Shown: positions 53,304 to 62,801 of the stretch, in pieces
How positions within the stretch are numbered: the stretch's first letter is position 1
Layout of the letters: each line of letters opens with the position of its first letter
DNA from: Polyangium sp. 6x1
Lineage (GTDB): Bacteria; Myxococcota_A; Polyangia; Polyangiales; Polyangiaceae
Assembly (NCBI RefSeq): GCF_029946515.1
Contig: NZ_JARZHH010000050.1
Coordinates: 23,692-87,691 of the forward strand
Length of the DNA stretch: 64,000 bases
Direction of reading: 5' to 3'
Program-made: the position numbers and the translations under genes
The notes under the pieces: model-generated
Database searches by the model: none
What the model saw: only the letters and a program-made list of their open reading frames with translations
What the model was told of the DNA's origin: nothing

Positions 53304-54509
53304 CTAGATTCCGTTCGAGCCGTCGTCGGGCACGGCGACGTCGACGCGCTCCATCGAGACGCCGAGCGATTCGGCCTTTTTCGTCTCGCTCTTGCGCTTC
53401 GCCTCGAAGAGCTTGAGGCCTTTCTCCGTGACCATGCCGACGGGCGGCGCGTCCGGAGGGCGCATTTCCTCGACGGATGCGCGCGGGGCGTCCTCGCCCC
53501 TCCGCGCGGCGGCCAGGCGCTCTTCGAAATCTTTTTTCCACGCGGGAAGCGTGCGCAGCGGATAACTCGGGTCGCTCGGGTCGGTGATGATCGTCTCGAC
53601 GACCGCGTCGAGGGAGACGAAAACGGGGTAGAGCTCCTCCGGGTCGTACGCCGCGCCGCGGTCGAAGAGGCCGCCGCAGATCGGGCGGAGCGTGCAATGG
53701 GCGCAAGCAGGCGCGTAGATGTGCTCCCAGTCGGTCTGGCGGACGGTCTGCTTGTTGTCGAGGAAATGCACGATGCGCTCCTCGCCCTTCACGATCTTGC
53801 GGGTCTCGGTGCTCGCCCAGGCGAACTCGGTCATGTAGCAGAGCGGGACCTTTTCCACGCGGAACGTGCGGCCCGAGGCGTGGAGCTTGCGCATCGCGCG
53901 CTGGAGCGAGACCTCGAAATCGGAGAGGCGCGGCGTGAACTGCGCCTGGTTCACCTCGGCACGGCCCATCGAAGGGTCGAGGTTGTTCCACACGAAATGG
54001 CGCACGTAGGGGTGATGCTCGATCCAGTGGTCGATGTTCTCGTCGAGGTGGTCTGCGTTCAGCTTGTTGATGACGCAGTTGATGTTGACCTCGATCCCAT
54101 TGTCGTGCGCATTGCGGACGGCGGCGAACGCCTTTTCCAGCGTCCCCTCCGCGCCGCGCAGGATCGCCTCGACGTCGGGACGCACCGAATACACCGAGAC
54201 GTGCACGAGCCGGACGCCCGCCTCGCCGAGGCTCCGCGCGAATTCAGGGTCCGCGAGGCGCGAGCCGTTCGTGATCATACGAACGTGGAGGCCCTGCGCG
54301 GAGGCATACGCCGCGATGCGCGGGAGCTCGGGGTGCAGCGTGGGCTCGCCGCCCGTGAGGATGACCCCGAAATAACCGCGTTTGACCAGATCGTCGACGA
54401 GCACCTTCATCGTGTCGAAGGTGTGCACGTAGGGCGTCGTGGGGTTCGAGCAGAACCCGCAAAAATGGTTGCAATGCCGGACGACCTGGATGTAGCCGAT
54501 GTTCGCCAA
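53304..54509 (-). CDS. Radical SAM protein with SPASM-like Cys cluster
   Basis: 401 aa from TTG 54509 (GGGAG 8 nt upstream; sequence ANIGYIQVVRHCNHFCGFCS). CxxxCxxC binds the radical SAM cluster; LTGGEPTLHPEL supplies the Gly-Gly-Glu motif. A C-terminal cluster (CAHCTLRPICGG, about 275-287) suggests one auxiliary iron-sulfur site. The last 90 residues are charged and possibly disordered. No RiPP precursor is obvious next to it, so the substrate is unknown; the downstream kinase in the same operon is an odd partner. Confidence 0.88.
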   Translation of the reverse strand: MANIGYIQVVRHCNHFCGFCSNPTTPYVHTFDTMKVLVDDLVKRGYFGVILTGGEPTLHPELPRIAAYASAQGLHVRMITNGSRLADPEFARSLGEAGVRLVHVSVYSVRPDVEAILRGAEGTLEKAFAAVRNAHDNGIEVNINCVINKLNADHLDENIDHWIEHHPYVRHFVWNNLDPSMGRAEVNQAQFTPRLSDFEVSLQRAMRKLHASGRTFRVEKVPLCYMTEFAWASTETRKIVKGEERIVHFLDNKQTVRQTDWEHIYAPACAHCTLRPICGGLFDRGAAYDPEELYPVFVSLDAVVETIITDPSDPSYPLRTLPAWKKDFEERLAAARRGEDAPRASVEEMRPPDAPPVGMVTEKGLKLFEAKRKSETKKAESLGVSMERVDVAVPDDGSNGI

Positions 54510-54658
54510 GCGAGATCTCCCGGATGTCGGGATGCGGAAGCTTCGAGGGTGCCGGCGCGTCGCGAGGACGAGGGCCGGAGCGCATCGTACGGGAGGCGCT
54601 CGGGGGCGGCAACGGAGGGGAGAAGCGACAGGCCTCCGGTCTGCTACGTTCTCCCGCC

Positions 54659-57550
54659 GTGGAGCACGACGTCCCGGTTGCCTTGCTCGCCCAGCTTCGT
54701 TCCACCTGGGAAGCCGAGATCCGTCCCTCCGCGCGTCGCGCGCTCTCGGCGCTCGCCGCAGCCCTGGTGATCGGTCTCGCTCACCTCGCCCGCCGAGGGA
54801 CCCCCGCCGTGCGAGCGACCGTGGCCGCGCTGCTCGCCGCGTTTTGCGTGTTCCTCGTGGCACGCGCGATCGTGCTGCATCGGCGCCGGCAAGATCCGAG
54901 GCGCACGATCCTGGAGACGATCGGCCCGACGGACCCGGAGCTCGCCGCCGCGACGGTGCGAGGCCTCGGGCTCGTGGAGCAGACGACGAAGGACGCGACG
55001 CGGGGTTCGCCGTCGCTCGCGCGTCTGCACCTCGCGCGCTTGCTCAGCCGCGCGTCGATCGAGCGCATCGCAGAGCGCGCGTCCGTGGCGGCGCGGCGAT
55101 GGTCCGTGGCGGGCCTCGTGTTCGCGCTCGTCGCCGTGTTCGGCGCGGCGATCGAGCAACGCGTGGTCGAGGGGCTCGATGTGCTCGTGGCGCGAAACGG
55201 CGAGGCGCCGCTGCCGCTCGCGTACCTCGAGGACGTGAACATCGTCGCGAAGCCGCCCGAGTACCTGCACCAGCACGGCCGGGTGATCGATACGTTCGAG
55301 GCGACGTCGCTGCCGCGCGGGACGATGATCACGGTGCACGGGCGCCCGACGTTTCCGAGCCGCACGCTCGTGCTGACGGACGGCAAGGTCGAGGTGCCGT
55401 TCGCGCTCGACGGCGTGGGCGGCGTGGTGGCGCGGTGGGAGCTCGGCGAGACGGCGACGCTCCGGATCGCGGCGCGCTTCGGCGACGTGCGGATCCCGCA
55501 AGCCGACGTGCAAGAGGTGACGTCGATCCCGGACCTCGCGCCGAAGGTGCTCGTCGAGGACGCGCCGCGCACGGTGCGGATGCTCGACGAGCCGGAGATC
55601 GTCGTGTCGTACGAGGCGACAGACGATCACGGCCTCCGCGAGGTGGATCTCGTGTACCGCTCGGGCGGGCGAGAGGCGCGGCGCGTGCTGTCGCGGCCGC
55701 AGGGAGATCCCACGTCGGATCGAGGGTCGCACCGGATCGTCTTCGGCGGCGACGCGTTCTTCAAGCGCAACTTCCTGCCCGTGGAGATCACGGTGGAGGC
55801 GCGCGACAACGATCCGATCGTCGGGCCGAAATGGGGCAAGAGCGCGGCGATCGTGGTGGTCCCGCCGCAGGTCGGCGAGCCGGAGGCGATCCGGTACGAG
55901 GCGCTCGTGCGGGCGCGCGACGCGCTGACGGATCTCGTCGCGATGCGGCTCGTGGAGGAGGCGCCGAAGGGCACGCAGAGCGCCGATCACGTGAAGAAGG
56001 AGCGCGAGGCGCAAGAGAAGGCGCTCGGCGTCGTCGAGGAGGCGCTCGCCGGGACGTACGGCGGTCTGAGGTTCCCGCGCCGCGCGCTCGCGCTCGCTCG
56101 CGGGCAACTGCGCAGGCTGGAGGTCGCGCTCGCGGAGGAGCAGAAGGCGCCGTCGGCCGCGACGCACCAGAAGCTCGTCGAGGAGAGCGAGGCGGTGCTG
56201 CTCGCGATCGACGCGGCCGCGCACTCGCTCGGGACGTCGGATACACGCCGCGTGGCGAAGCGGCTCGCGACGGTCGCGGACGAGGCCGCCGAGGCGACGG
56301 CCGTCGCCGCAGGGCAACGCGGGAGCGAGACGGCGAACGGCGTGGCGCGGCTCGACGCGGCGGTGAGCGTGCTCGACGGGGGAGGAAAGCAGCTCCTCAG
56401 GCTTGGGCAGCTCGGGCTGGATCTCGGGGAGATCGTGGCGAACGGGCTGCGGCGGATCGATCGGGCGCGCAAGGCGAACGATCTGTTCCACGCCGAGCTC
56501 GCGGCGCGGGACCTCGCAGCGCGGCTGCGAAATCCCGATCCGTCGTTCGCGGGCGGAGGCGGGAGCGGCAGCGGTACGGAGTCGGGCGCGGGCGGGAGCG
56601 GGACGGGCGACGGCGATCCTTCGAGCGCGGACGATGCGGCGGAGGCGGGCGAGCAGGAGCTCGAAGACCTGATCCGCGAGCACGGAGACGAGCTCGAAGA
56701 CGTGGAGCAGGCGCTCGAGCGAGCGTTCTCGCAGGACGAGCTCGACGAGCTGAAGGACGAGGCGAAGAAGCACGCCGAGGCGATCCGCGAGGCGATCAAG
56801 AACCTGCCGAGGCGCGCGGGCGAGCCGGGGTCGGCGACGGCCGCGGGCAAACAGGCGCGCGACCTCGCGGAGTCGATGGCGGACGCGCTGGAGCAAGGCA
56901 GGCCGCGCGACGCGGTGCAGAGCGGCAAGGAGGCGATGCGCGCGCTCGAAGACGCGAAGAAGCGCGGGGCATCGGCCGAGACGTGGGACCTCGGCGAGCA
57001 GAGCGCCGGTCGCGAGGCGGAGCGCGCACGGCCGGGCCTCGGCGAGGAGCTCGCGTGGGCGGAAGAGGCGCTCGAAAAGCTGCGGAAATCGGCCGCGGAG
57101 CGCGCGAAGGGCGATCTGGAGAAGAGCGGCAAGCGCGAGGCGCAGATGGCCGAGCGCGCGCGCAAGCTCGGGGAGAAGGGCGCGCAGGGCGACGGCAGCC
57201 TGCCCGAGGAGACGCTCGATCTGCTCGACCGCGCCGAGAAGAGCATGCGCGACGCCGAGCGCGCGCTCGCCGAGGGCGACGGCGAGGCGGGGCTCGAACA
57301 TCAGCAGAACGCGCAGCGGCTCCTGGAGATGGCGCGCGGCGAGCGGAACAACGAGGAGAACGAGAATAGCCAGGAGCGGCCCGAGTCGAGCGACGGGCGC
57401 TCGATGGCGAAGAAGGCGGACATCCCGGGCAAAGATGGCCACAAGGGCCCCGACGCGTTCCGCAAGCGCGTGCTCGAAGGGCTCGGCGGCTCGTCGGATC
57501 CGCTGCTGAAGGAAGCCGTGAAGCGCTACGCAGAGGGGCTCTTGCGATGA
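54659..57550 (+). CDS. DUF4175-like membrane protein with long coiled-coil region
   Basis: 963 aa from GTG 54659 (VEHDVPVALLAQLRSTWE); the frame extends further upstream without conservation-like character. Three hydrophobic segments (about 28-45, 50-70, 145-165) precede an Ig-like/beta region (LEDVNIVAKPPEYLHQHG, DDHGLREVDLVYRSGG). The C-terminal 480 residues are Ala/Glu/Arg-rich helices typical of DUF4175 proteins, interrupted by a Gly/Ser linker near 640 (GGGSGSGTESGAGG). Proteins of this family are often found with MoxR/BatA-type genes; none is here. Its TGA overlaps the ATG of the next gene. Confidence 0.8.
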   Translation: MEHDVPVALLAQLRSTWEAEIRPSARRALSALAAALVIGLAHLARRGTPAVRATVAALLAAFCVFLVARAIVLHRRRQDPRRTILETIGPTDPELAAATVRGLGLVEQTTKDATRGSPSLARLHLARLLSRASIERIAERASVAARRWSVAGLVFALVAVFGAAIEQRVVEGLDVLVARNGEAPLPLAYLEDVNIVAKPPEYLHQHGRVIDTFEATSLPRGTMITVHGRPTFPSRTLVLTDGKVEVPFALDGVGGVVARWELGETATLRIAARFGDVRIPQADVQEVTSIPDLAPKVLVEDAPRTVRMLDEPEIVVSYEATDDHGLREVDLVYRSGGREARRVLSRPQGDPTSDRGSHRIVFGGDAFFKRNFLPVEITVEARDNDPIVGPKWGKSAAIVVVPPQVGEPEAIRYEALVRARDALTDLVAMRLVEEAPKGTQSADHVKKEREAQEKALGVVEEALAGTYGGLRFPRRALALARGQLRRLEVALAEEQKAPSAATHQKLVEESEAVLLAIDAAAHSLGTSDTRRVAKRLATVADEAAEATAVAAGQRGSETANGVARLDAAVSVLDGGGKQLLRLGQLGLDLGEIVANGLRRIDRARKANDLFHAELAARDLAARLRNPDPSFAGGGGSGSGTESGAGGSGTGDGDPSSADDAAEAGEQELEDLIREHGDELEDVEQALERAFSQDELDELKDEAKKHAEAIREAIKNLPRRAGEPGSATAAGKQARDLAESMADALEQGRPRDAVQSGKEAMRALEDAKKRGASAETWDLGEQSAGREAERARPGLGEELAWAEEALEKLRKSAAERAKGDLEKSGKREAQMAERARKLGEKGAQGDGSLPEETLDLLDRAEKSMRDAERALAEGDGEAGLEHQQNAQRLLEMARGERNNEENENSQERPESSDGRSMAKKADIPGKDGHKGPDAFRKRVLEGLGGSSDPLLKEAVKRYAEGLLR

Positions 57551-59082
57551 GGTCTGTCGCGATGCGGAAGGTTCTTCTGGGTGCGCTCGCGGCCGCGACG
57601 TCGATGAGCGTCGCGGCGTCGAGCGGGGCGTACGTGCCGCTGCTCGGGGATCTCGATCGGGCGCGGCGCGCGCGGGAAGCGACGCTGGAGCTCGACGTGG
57701 CGGCGGCGCGCAAGATCCTCGACGGCGCGGACACGTCGGACACGGCGCTCGCGCTCGAAACGGCGCGTCTCCTGCTCTACGAGGGCGACTGTGACGGGGC
57801 CGTGGCCGTGCTCTCGCGGCCGGATCTGACGAACCGGCCGGAGGCGATGGAGCTCGGCGACGTGTCGCGCGGATGCGCGCGCGCGACGGCCGGGACGCTG
57901 ACGGTGCGCGACGACGAACGCGGGGTCGTCGTGCGGCTGCAAGACGACGAGGATCGCGCGCTCGTGCCGCTGATCGTGGACGTGGCACTGAAGGCACGCG
58001 AGAACCTGTCGAAGGATCTCGGCGTGGAGCTGCCGTTGCCGATGCGGATCGATCTCGTGCGGGATCAGTTCACGCTCGCGGCGATGACGGGTTTGCCCGA
58101 GGAGGCAGCGCAGACGACGGGCACGGTGGCCGTGGCGAAGTGGGGGCGCGTGACGATGATCTCGCCGCGCGCCACGACGAACGGCTACGCGTGGCTCGAC
58201 ACGCTGGCGCACGAGCTGACGCACCTCGCGCTCACGCGCGGCACGCGCGACAAGGCGCCCCTGTGGCTGCAGGAGGGCGTGGCGAAGCGGCAAGAGGTGC
58301 GGTGGCGCGAGAAGGAGCCGCTCGACGATTTCCCGCCGGTCGACGTGGTCGCGCGCGTGGGCCTCGACAAGGGGCTCGGCGTGGAGCTCGACAAGATCGG
58401 GCCGTCCATCGCGATGCTGCCGTCGGCGGAGCAAGCGCAGGTGGCGTTCGCCGAGGTGGCGAGCTTCGTGCGGTACTGGGCGCGCGAGGCAGGGGACGAG
58501 GCGCTGCCGCAGCTCGTGGTGCGGCTCAAGGCGGCCGAGAGCTCGAAGGACTTCGAGCAGGCGATCGCCGAGGTGAGCGCGGCAGACTTTCAGACGTGGG
58601 TGAAGCGCTGGCGCGGGCACATCACGGGCCTGCCGAAGGACTTGCCGGCAGAGCTCGAGCCCGGCGCGATGCCGGCGAACGTGAAGGAAATCGCGCGGCG
58701 GATCCGGCTCGGGGAGCTCTTGCAAGGTCGAGGGCACGCGCGCGCGGCGTCGATCGAGCGGGCGCGCGCGCACGCGCTCATCCCGCACGAGGCCTCGGTG
58801 CGCTGCCACCTCGCGGAGTCGTTGCTCGCGATGGGCGACACGCAGAACGCCGCGCCGCTCGTGGAGCGCATCGACGACGTGTACAACCGCTTCGGGCGGT
58901 GGCACTCGCTGAACGGGCTCTTGCACCCGGACCCGAGCGATCTCGATCGCCCGTTCCGCTTCGGCATCGCGCTCGATCCGTTCGAGCCCGCGGTGGCGTG
59001 CGAGGAGAAGGCCGCGCCGGAGCTGCCGAAGGACGCGATCCGCGCGGCGATCTGCGAGGCCGCGCGCCGCATGCCTCGCTAG
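57547..59082 (+). CDS. Exported gluzincin-like (peptidase MA type) protein
   Basis: 511 aa, starting in an ATGA overlap with the DUF4175-like gene. The N-terminus MRSVAMRKVLLGALAAATSM is a signal peptide. Residues about 215-235 carry TLAHELTHLAL (HExxH zinc site), followed by the third-ligand region WLQEGVAKRQE, so it is a plausible active metallopeptidase. The C-terminal half is helical and TPR-like (RGHARAASIERARAHAL). Translational coupling suggests that it acts with the upstream membrane protein in the periplasm. Confidence 0.82.
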   Translation: MRSVAMRKVLLGALAAATSMSVAASSGAYVPLLGDLDRARRAREATLELDVAAARKILDGADTSDTALALETARLLLYEGDCDGAVAVLSRPDLTNRPEAMELGDVSRGCARATAGTLTVRDDERGVVVRLQDDEDRALVPLIVDVALKARENLSKDLGVELPLPMRIDLVRDQFTLAAMTGLPEEAAQTTGTVAVAKWGRVTMISPRATTNGYAWLDTLAHELTHLALTRGTRDKAPLWLQEGVAKRQEVRWREKEPLDDFPPVDVVARVGLDKGLGVELDKIGPSIAMLPSAEQAQVAFAEVASFVRYWAREAGDEALPQLVVRLKAAESSKDFEQAIAEVSAADFQTWVKRWRGHITGLPKDLPAELEPGAMPANVKEIARRIRLGELLQGRGHARAASIERARAHALIPHEASVRCHLAESLLAMGDTQNAAPLVERIDDVYNRFGRWHSLNGLLHPDPSDLDRPFRFGIALDPFEPAVACEEKAAPELPKDAIRAAICEAARRMPR

Positions 59083-59091
59083 GAAGTCCGG

Positions 59092-60726
59092 TCAGTCGTC
59101 GTCGCCGCGTCCGTGCGTGCCGCCGAGGAGCGAGTCCGGCCCACGCGAGGTCGGGCCTCCGCCGTGGCGGCGTGAGAGGGCGCGCGCGATCGTGTTTCGA
59201 CCGACGCCGAGCCTGCGCGCGGCCTCGGTTTTGTTGCCGTCACACACAGCCACGACCGCGCCGACGTACCGCTCGATCGCGTCGTCGAGCGAGAGGTGGA
59301 GCGGCATGCGGACCTCTTCTTCGCTCGATCGTCCGTCGGAGATCGTGGTTGGGCGCCTGCGTTGCGGCAGGTGCGCCGGCGTGATGCGGCCGTCGGGCGC
59401 GAGGGCGATCGCGCTCTCGATCCAGTGCTCGAGCTCGCGCACGTTGCCCGGCCAGGTGTGACTGCCGATGGCCAGGAGCGCGGCCGGATCGAACGTGGGG
59501 CTCGGTCTGCCGTAGCGCTGCGCGTAGACGTCGGCGAAGTGCCGCGTGAGCGCCTCGATCTCCTCGCGACCGCGCGTCCGGAGCGGCGGCAGCTCGATCT
59601 CCACGACGCGCACGCGGTAGTAGAGGTCTTCGCGGAAGCGGCCCTCGGCGACGGCGGTCTCGAGGTCGCGGTGCGTCGCGCACACGACGCGGACGTCGCC
59701 GCGCATCGTGTTGCGCCCGCCGACCCGCTCGAATGTACGATCCTGAAGGAATCGGAGGAGCTTGCCCTGGATGTCGAGCGGCAGGTCACCGAGCTCGTCG
59801 AGGAACAAGGTGCCGCCCTCGGCGAGCTCGACCTTGCCCGGGACGCGCCGATCGGCGCCGGTGAACGCGCCACGCTCGTGGCCGAAGAGCTCGCTCTCGA
59901 CGAGCTGCGCGGGCAGGGTCGTGCAGTCGACCGTGACGAACGGGCGCGCCTGGCGCCGGGAGTTCACGTGAATCGCGCGGGCGAACAGGCCCTTGCCCGT
60001 GCCCGTCTCGCCGCGCAGGAGCACCGTCGCGTCGGTCTGCGCGGCGAGCTGGATCTTCTCGTAGACGGCCGTGATCGGGGCGCTGCGGCCGACGATGCGG
60101 TTGAACGGCCCTTGCAGCACGAGGCCGGGGTTGCCCCCGTCGGCCGCGCGCAGCGTGGTCATCGTGAGCGCGCGGGCGAGCTGGCTCGCGAGCGCGACGA
60201 GGTACCGCTCGTCCTCCTCGTCGAAGCCGCCCTCGCCCTGCTTGTTCAAGAGCTGCACGACGCCGCGCACCGGCGCGCGCGCCTCCTCGCGGATCGGCGC
60301 GACGAGCATCGAGCGCGTCGTGTAGCCCGTGGCCCGGTCCGCCGTCGGATCGAAGCGCGGGTCGGTCGAGGCGTCGCCGACGCGCACGACCTCGCCCGTG
60401 CGGGCCACGTACCCCGCGATGCCGCGGCCGAGCGGGAGGCGCAGCGCGGGCAGCTCGGGCAGGAGCGCCACGCGCGTCACGAGGTCGCCTTGCTCGGCGT
60501 CGACGAGCCAGATCGTCGCGCGGTCGGCGAACATCGCCTGCGCGAGGCGCTCGCACGCGGTGCCGAGGAGCGCGTCGAGGTCGACCTCGCGCGCGAGGAG
60601 CGATGCGAGATCGACGAGGAGGGAGAGGCGCGACATGGAGCCTGGGGCGAGCTCGAGCATAAGGTGCCACGCGGCCGTCGTCACCATCGACGGCTCGTCC
60701 CGGACGCGGAGCGCGGGGAGGCCCAT
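59092..60726 (-). CDS. GAF-domain sigma54-dependent transcriptional activator
   Basis: 544 aa beginning in an ATGA overlap with the upstream metallo-beta-lactamase gene. GAF domain about 45-195 (ERLAQAMFADRATIWLVDAE, GRGIAGYVARTGEVVRV), AAA+ activator domain about 215-440 with Walker A RGETGTGKG, intact GAFTGA (ERGAFTGAD) and Walker B GGTLFLDELGDLP, and a Fis-type HTH (GNKTEAARRLGVGRNTIARA). The GAF domain binds a small molecule. It is a candidate activator for the sigma54 promoters at 38618 and 47633, without direct evidence. Confidence 0.93.
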   Translation of the reverse strand: MGLPALRVRDEPSMVTTAAWHLMLELAPGSMSRLSLLVDLASLLAREVDLDALLGTACERLAQAMFADRATIWLVDAEQGDLVTRVALLPELPALRLPLGRGIAGYVARTGEVVRVGDASTDPRFDPTADRATGYTTRSMLVAPIREEARAPVRGVVQLLNKQGEGGFDEEDERYLVALASQLARALTMTTLRAADGGNPGLVLQGPFNRIVGRSAPITAVYEKIQLAAQTDATVLLRGETGTGKGLFARAIHVNSRRQARPFVTVDCTTLPAQLVESELFGHERGAFTGADRRVPGKVELAEGGTLFLDELGDLPLDIQGKLLRFLQDRTFERVGGRNTMRGDVRVVCATHRDLETAVAEGRFREDLYYRVRVVEIELPPLRTRGREEIEALTRHFADVYAQRYGRPSPTFDPAALLAIGSHTWPGNVRELEHWIESAIALAPDGRITPAHLPQRRRPTTISDGRSSEEEVRMPLHLSLDDAIERYVGAVVAVCDGNKTEAARRLGVGRNTIARALSRRHGGGPTSRGPDSLLGGTHGRGDDD

Positions 60727-61571
60727 CAGGCCGCCCTGGCGACGGAGTCGAGGCCGATGACCATGCCCTCGCGCGCGGCGACGGCGTTCGGGAAGAGCTC
60801 GCGCGTGCTCTGCTCGAGGTCGGCGACGCCCGCGTCCGAGCGGCGCGGGTCGTGGTGGAACAGCACGTACTGCCCGACGCCCGCGGCCTTCGCGAGCTCG
60901 ACACCGGCGACGTACGTCGAGTGACCCCAGCCGACCTTGGAGTTGCCCGGCGCCGTGCCGCGGTACTCGTCGGGCGTGTACTGCGAGTCGTAGATCAGGA
61001 CGTCAGCGCCTCGCGAGAGCGCGTAGAGCTCGGGGTCGATGCACGCGAAGTGCTCGGTGTCCGTCGCGTAGACGACGCTGCGGCCGTTCCAGTCGAGGCG
61101 GTACGCGAACGAGCCGCCCGGGTGGTTCTGCCGCGCCACGCGCACGACGACGTCGTTGATCTGGAAGCGCTCGCCGCTCCGGACCTCGCGCCAGTCGATC
61201 TTCGCGCCGAGCTGGTCGAGCCGCACGGGGAAGACCGGCGCCGTCATCTGGTAGGCGAGCGCGTCGCGCAGCGACATCACGCCGTTCGCGCTGCCGATCA
61301 CCTGGATGTTCGAGCTCGGCACGTACGCCGGGACGAAGAAGGGGATGCCCTGGATGTGGTCCCAGTGGACGTGCGAGAGGAGGAGCGCCGCCTCGACCGA
61401 CCCCTCGCGCAGGAGCTTGTCGCCGAGCGCGCGGATGCCCGTGCCCGCGTCGAGGATGATCTTCGTCGAGCCGCAGCGGACCTCGACGCAGCTCGTGTTG
61501 CCGCCGACGCCGATCGTGTCCGGACCCGGAGAAGCAATGCTGCCGCGAACGCCCCAGAACGTGATGTCCAT
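60726..61571 (-). CDS. Metallo-beta-lactamase-fold hydrolase
   Basis: 281 aa from ATG 61571 (GGAGG 6 nt upstream). The metal motif HVHWDHIQG replaces the usual HxHxDH with an equivalent set; later metal ligands are in NHPGGSF, ATDTEH and a terminal FHHDP. The start MDITFWGVRGSIASPGPDT is typical of the RNase Z/phosphodiesterase-like MBL group seen beside bacterial sensory genes. It may hydrolyse a cyclic nucleotide or another phosphodiester whose level is read by the GAF activator to which it is coupled; that is inference. Confidence 0.88.
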   Translation of the reverse strand: MDITFWGVRGSIASPGPDTIGVGGNTSCVEVRCGSTKIILDAGTGIRALGDKLLREGSVEAALLLSHVHWDHIQGIPFFVPAYVPSSNIQVIGSANGVMSLRDALAYQMTAPVFPVRLDQLGAKIDWREVRSGERFQINDVVVRVARQNHPGGSFAYRLDWNGRSVVYATDTEHFACIDPELYALSRGADVLIYDSQYTPDEYRGTAPGNSKVGWGHSTYVAGVELAKAAGVGQYVLFHHDPRRSDAGVADLEQSTRELFPNAVAAREGMVIGLDSVARAA

Positions 61572-61961
61572 CTGATTCCTCCTCGTCGTTGCCTTCGACG
61601 TCTCCCCTTTGCGAAGGTCGTGCCGTCGCAAAATCCCGGGCTTTTCCCGCGGATCGCGAGGAGGCGCCTCCGGCGCTGCACCAAGACCGAGCGGCGCCGC
61701 GCCAAAACGGATCGCCCCCGCGGACAGCGCTCGCCGGCGGGCGCCCATCCACGTTGACGAGGCGGAAAGAGGCCGTCATGTTGGTCCGAACACACGCGCG
61801 CCTCACGCCCCAGCCGTCCAAGCGTACCCAGCCGTGCGTCGGGTAGCAGGGTCGTACGAGTGAAACCCCGTGAAAACCGGTCCCGCGGTCGCGCTCCGCC
61901 GTTGACCCTAATCCCGCCCGGTGCCTAAGCTCCGCCAGGCCGACTTTTTCCGATCTCTACG
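61572..61961. other. Divergent intergenic region, 390 bp
   Basis: This lies between the MBL gene and psd. Short open frames here lack ribosome sites and coding bias. The right end holds a sigma70-like promoter for psd (61902-61931). Several short GC palindromes are present; none stands out as an operator. Confidence 0.5.
61902..61931 (+). promoter_or_regulatory. Sigma70-type promoter for psd
   Basis: TTGACC (61902-61907), 18-nt spacer, TAAGCT (61926-61931). The predicted transcript would begin about 61938, leaving a short leader before the ATG at 61962. Confidence 0.5.
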
Positions 61962-62801
61962 ATGATCGCCACGTACGCTGCCGCTCAGATCCTGCGTGCG
62001 CTCCCGCGCGAGCGCATTACCCGGGCCGTAGGCCGGCTCTGCGACCTCCCGATGCCCCAAGCGGTCACGTCCGCGGTGGTCGGGATCTACGCCCGCGCCT
62101 ATCAGGTCGACATGGCCGAAGCCGTGACCCCCGACGGGGGCTTCTCGTGCTTCGATGCCTTCTTCACGCGCCCCTTGCGTGACGGAGCCCGCCCCCTCTG
62201 CCCCGACGAGGGCGCCCTCGTGAGCCCCGCCGACGGGCGCATCGACTCGTTCGGGATCATCGAGCGAGACGGCGTCTTCCGGGTGAAGGGCAAGGACTAC
62301 TCCGCCCTCGACCTCGTCGGCGACGCCGACGACGCGCGCCGCTACGAGGGCGGCCAGTTCGGGATCGTCTACCTGAGCCCGCGCGACTACCACCGCGTGC
62401 ACGCCCCCGCCGGCGGCACGATCTCGCTCGTGCGCTCGTTCCCCGGCGAGTACTTCCCCGTGAACTCGTTCGGCGAGACGCACGTGCCGAAGCTCTTCTC
62501 GGTCAACCGTCGCGTCGCGATCTGCATCGACACGGAGGCGCACGGTCGCGTCACCGTCGTGATGGTCGCCGCGATGATCGTCGGTCGAATCACGGTGAGC
62601 GGGATCGACGCGCGCGACGTGCCCTACGGCGAGCACCGGCTCGAACCTGGGTACGCCGTCAAGCGCGGGGACGAGATCGGCATGTTCCATCTCGGCTCGA
62701 CCGCCGTCCTCTTCGTCGAGCCGGGCAAGGCCCGTCCCTGGGGGATCCAGGGCGGCCCGATCCGGATGGGCGAGTCTCTGCACGGAGCAGACAGCCGATG
62801 A
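61962..62801 (+). CDS. psd: Phosphatidylserine decarboxylase proenzyme
   Basis: 279 aa. Conserved blocks: FFTRPLRDGARPL, SPADGRIDSFG, LSPRDYHRVHAPAGG, PGEYFPVN and the self-cleavage site FHLGSTAVLF, where Gly-Ser cleavage makes the pyruvoyl group on the small subunit. It converts phosphatidylserine to phosphatidylethanolamine at the membrane. Length is normal for the bacterial class I enzyme. Its TGA overlaps the ATG of the following gene. Confidence 0.93.
   Translation: MIATYAAAQILRALPRERITRAVGRLCDLPMPQAVTSAVVGIYARAYQVDMAEAVTPDGGFSCFDAFFTRPLRDGARPLCPDEGALVSPADGRIDSFGIIERDGVFRVKGKDYSALDLVGDADDARRYEGGQFGIVYLSPRDYHRVHAPAGGTISLVRSFPGEYFPVNSFGETHVPKLFSVNRRVAICIDTEAHGRVTVVMVAAMIVGRITVSGIDARDVPYGEHRLEPGYAVKRGDEIGMFHLGSTAVLFVEPGKARPWGIQGGPIRMGESLHGADSR

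Noticed and set aside
54630..54645. Sigma54-like AGGCCT-N5-CTGCT upstream of the DUF4175-like gene
   Set aside because: Spacing fits but the -24 element is poor, and the predicted start would leave almost no leader before the GTG.
54644..57997. 1117-codon open frame on the minus strand
   Set aside because: It is antisense to the DUF4175-like gene and the start of the gluzincin; Arg/His/Leu-rich shadow sequence.
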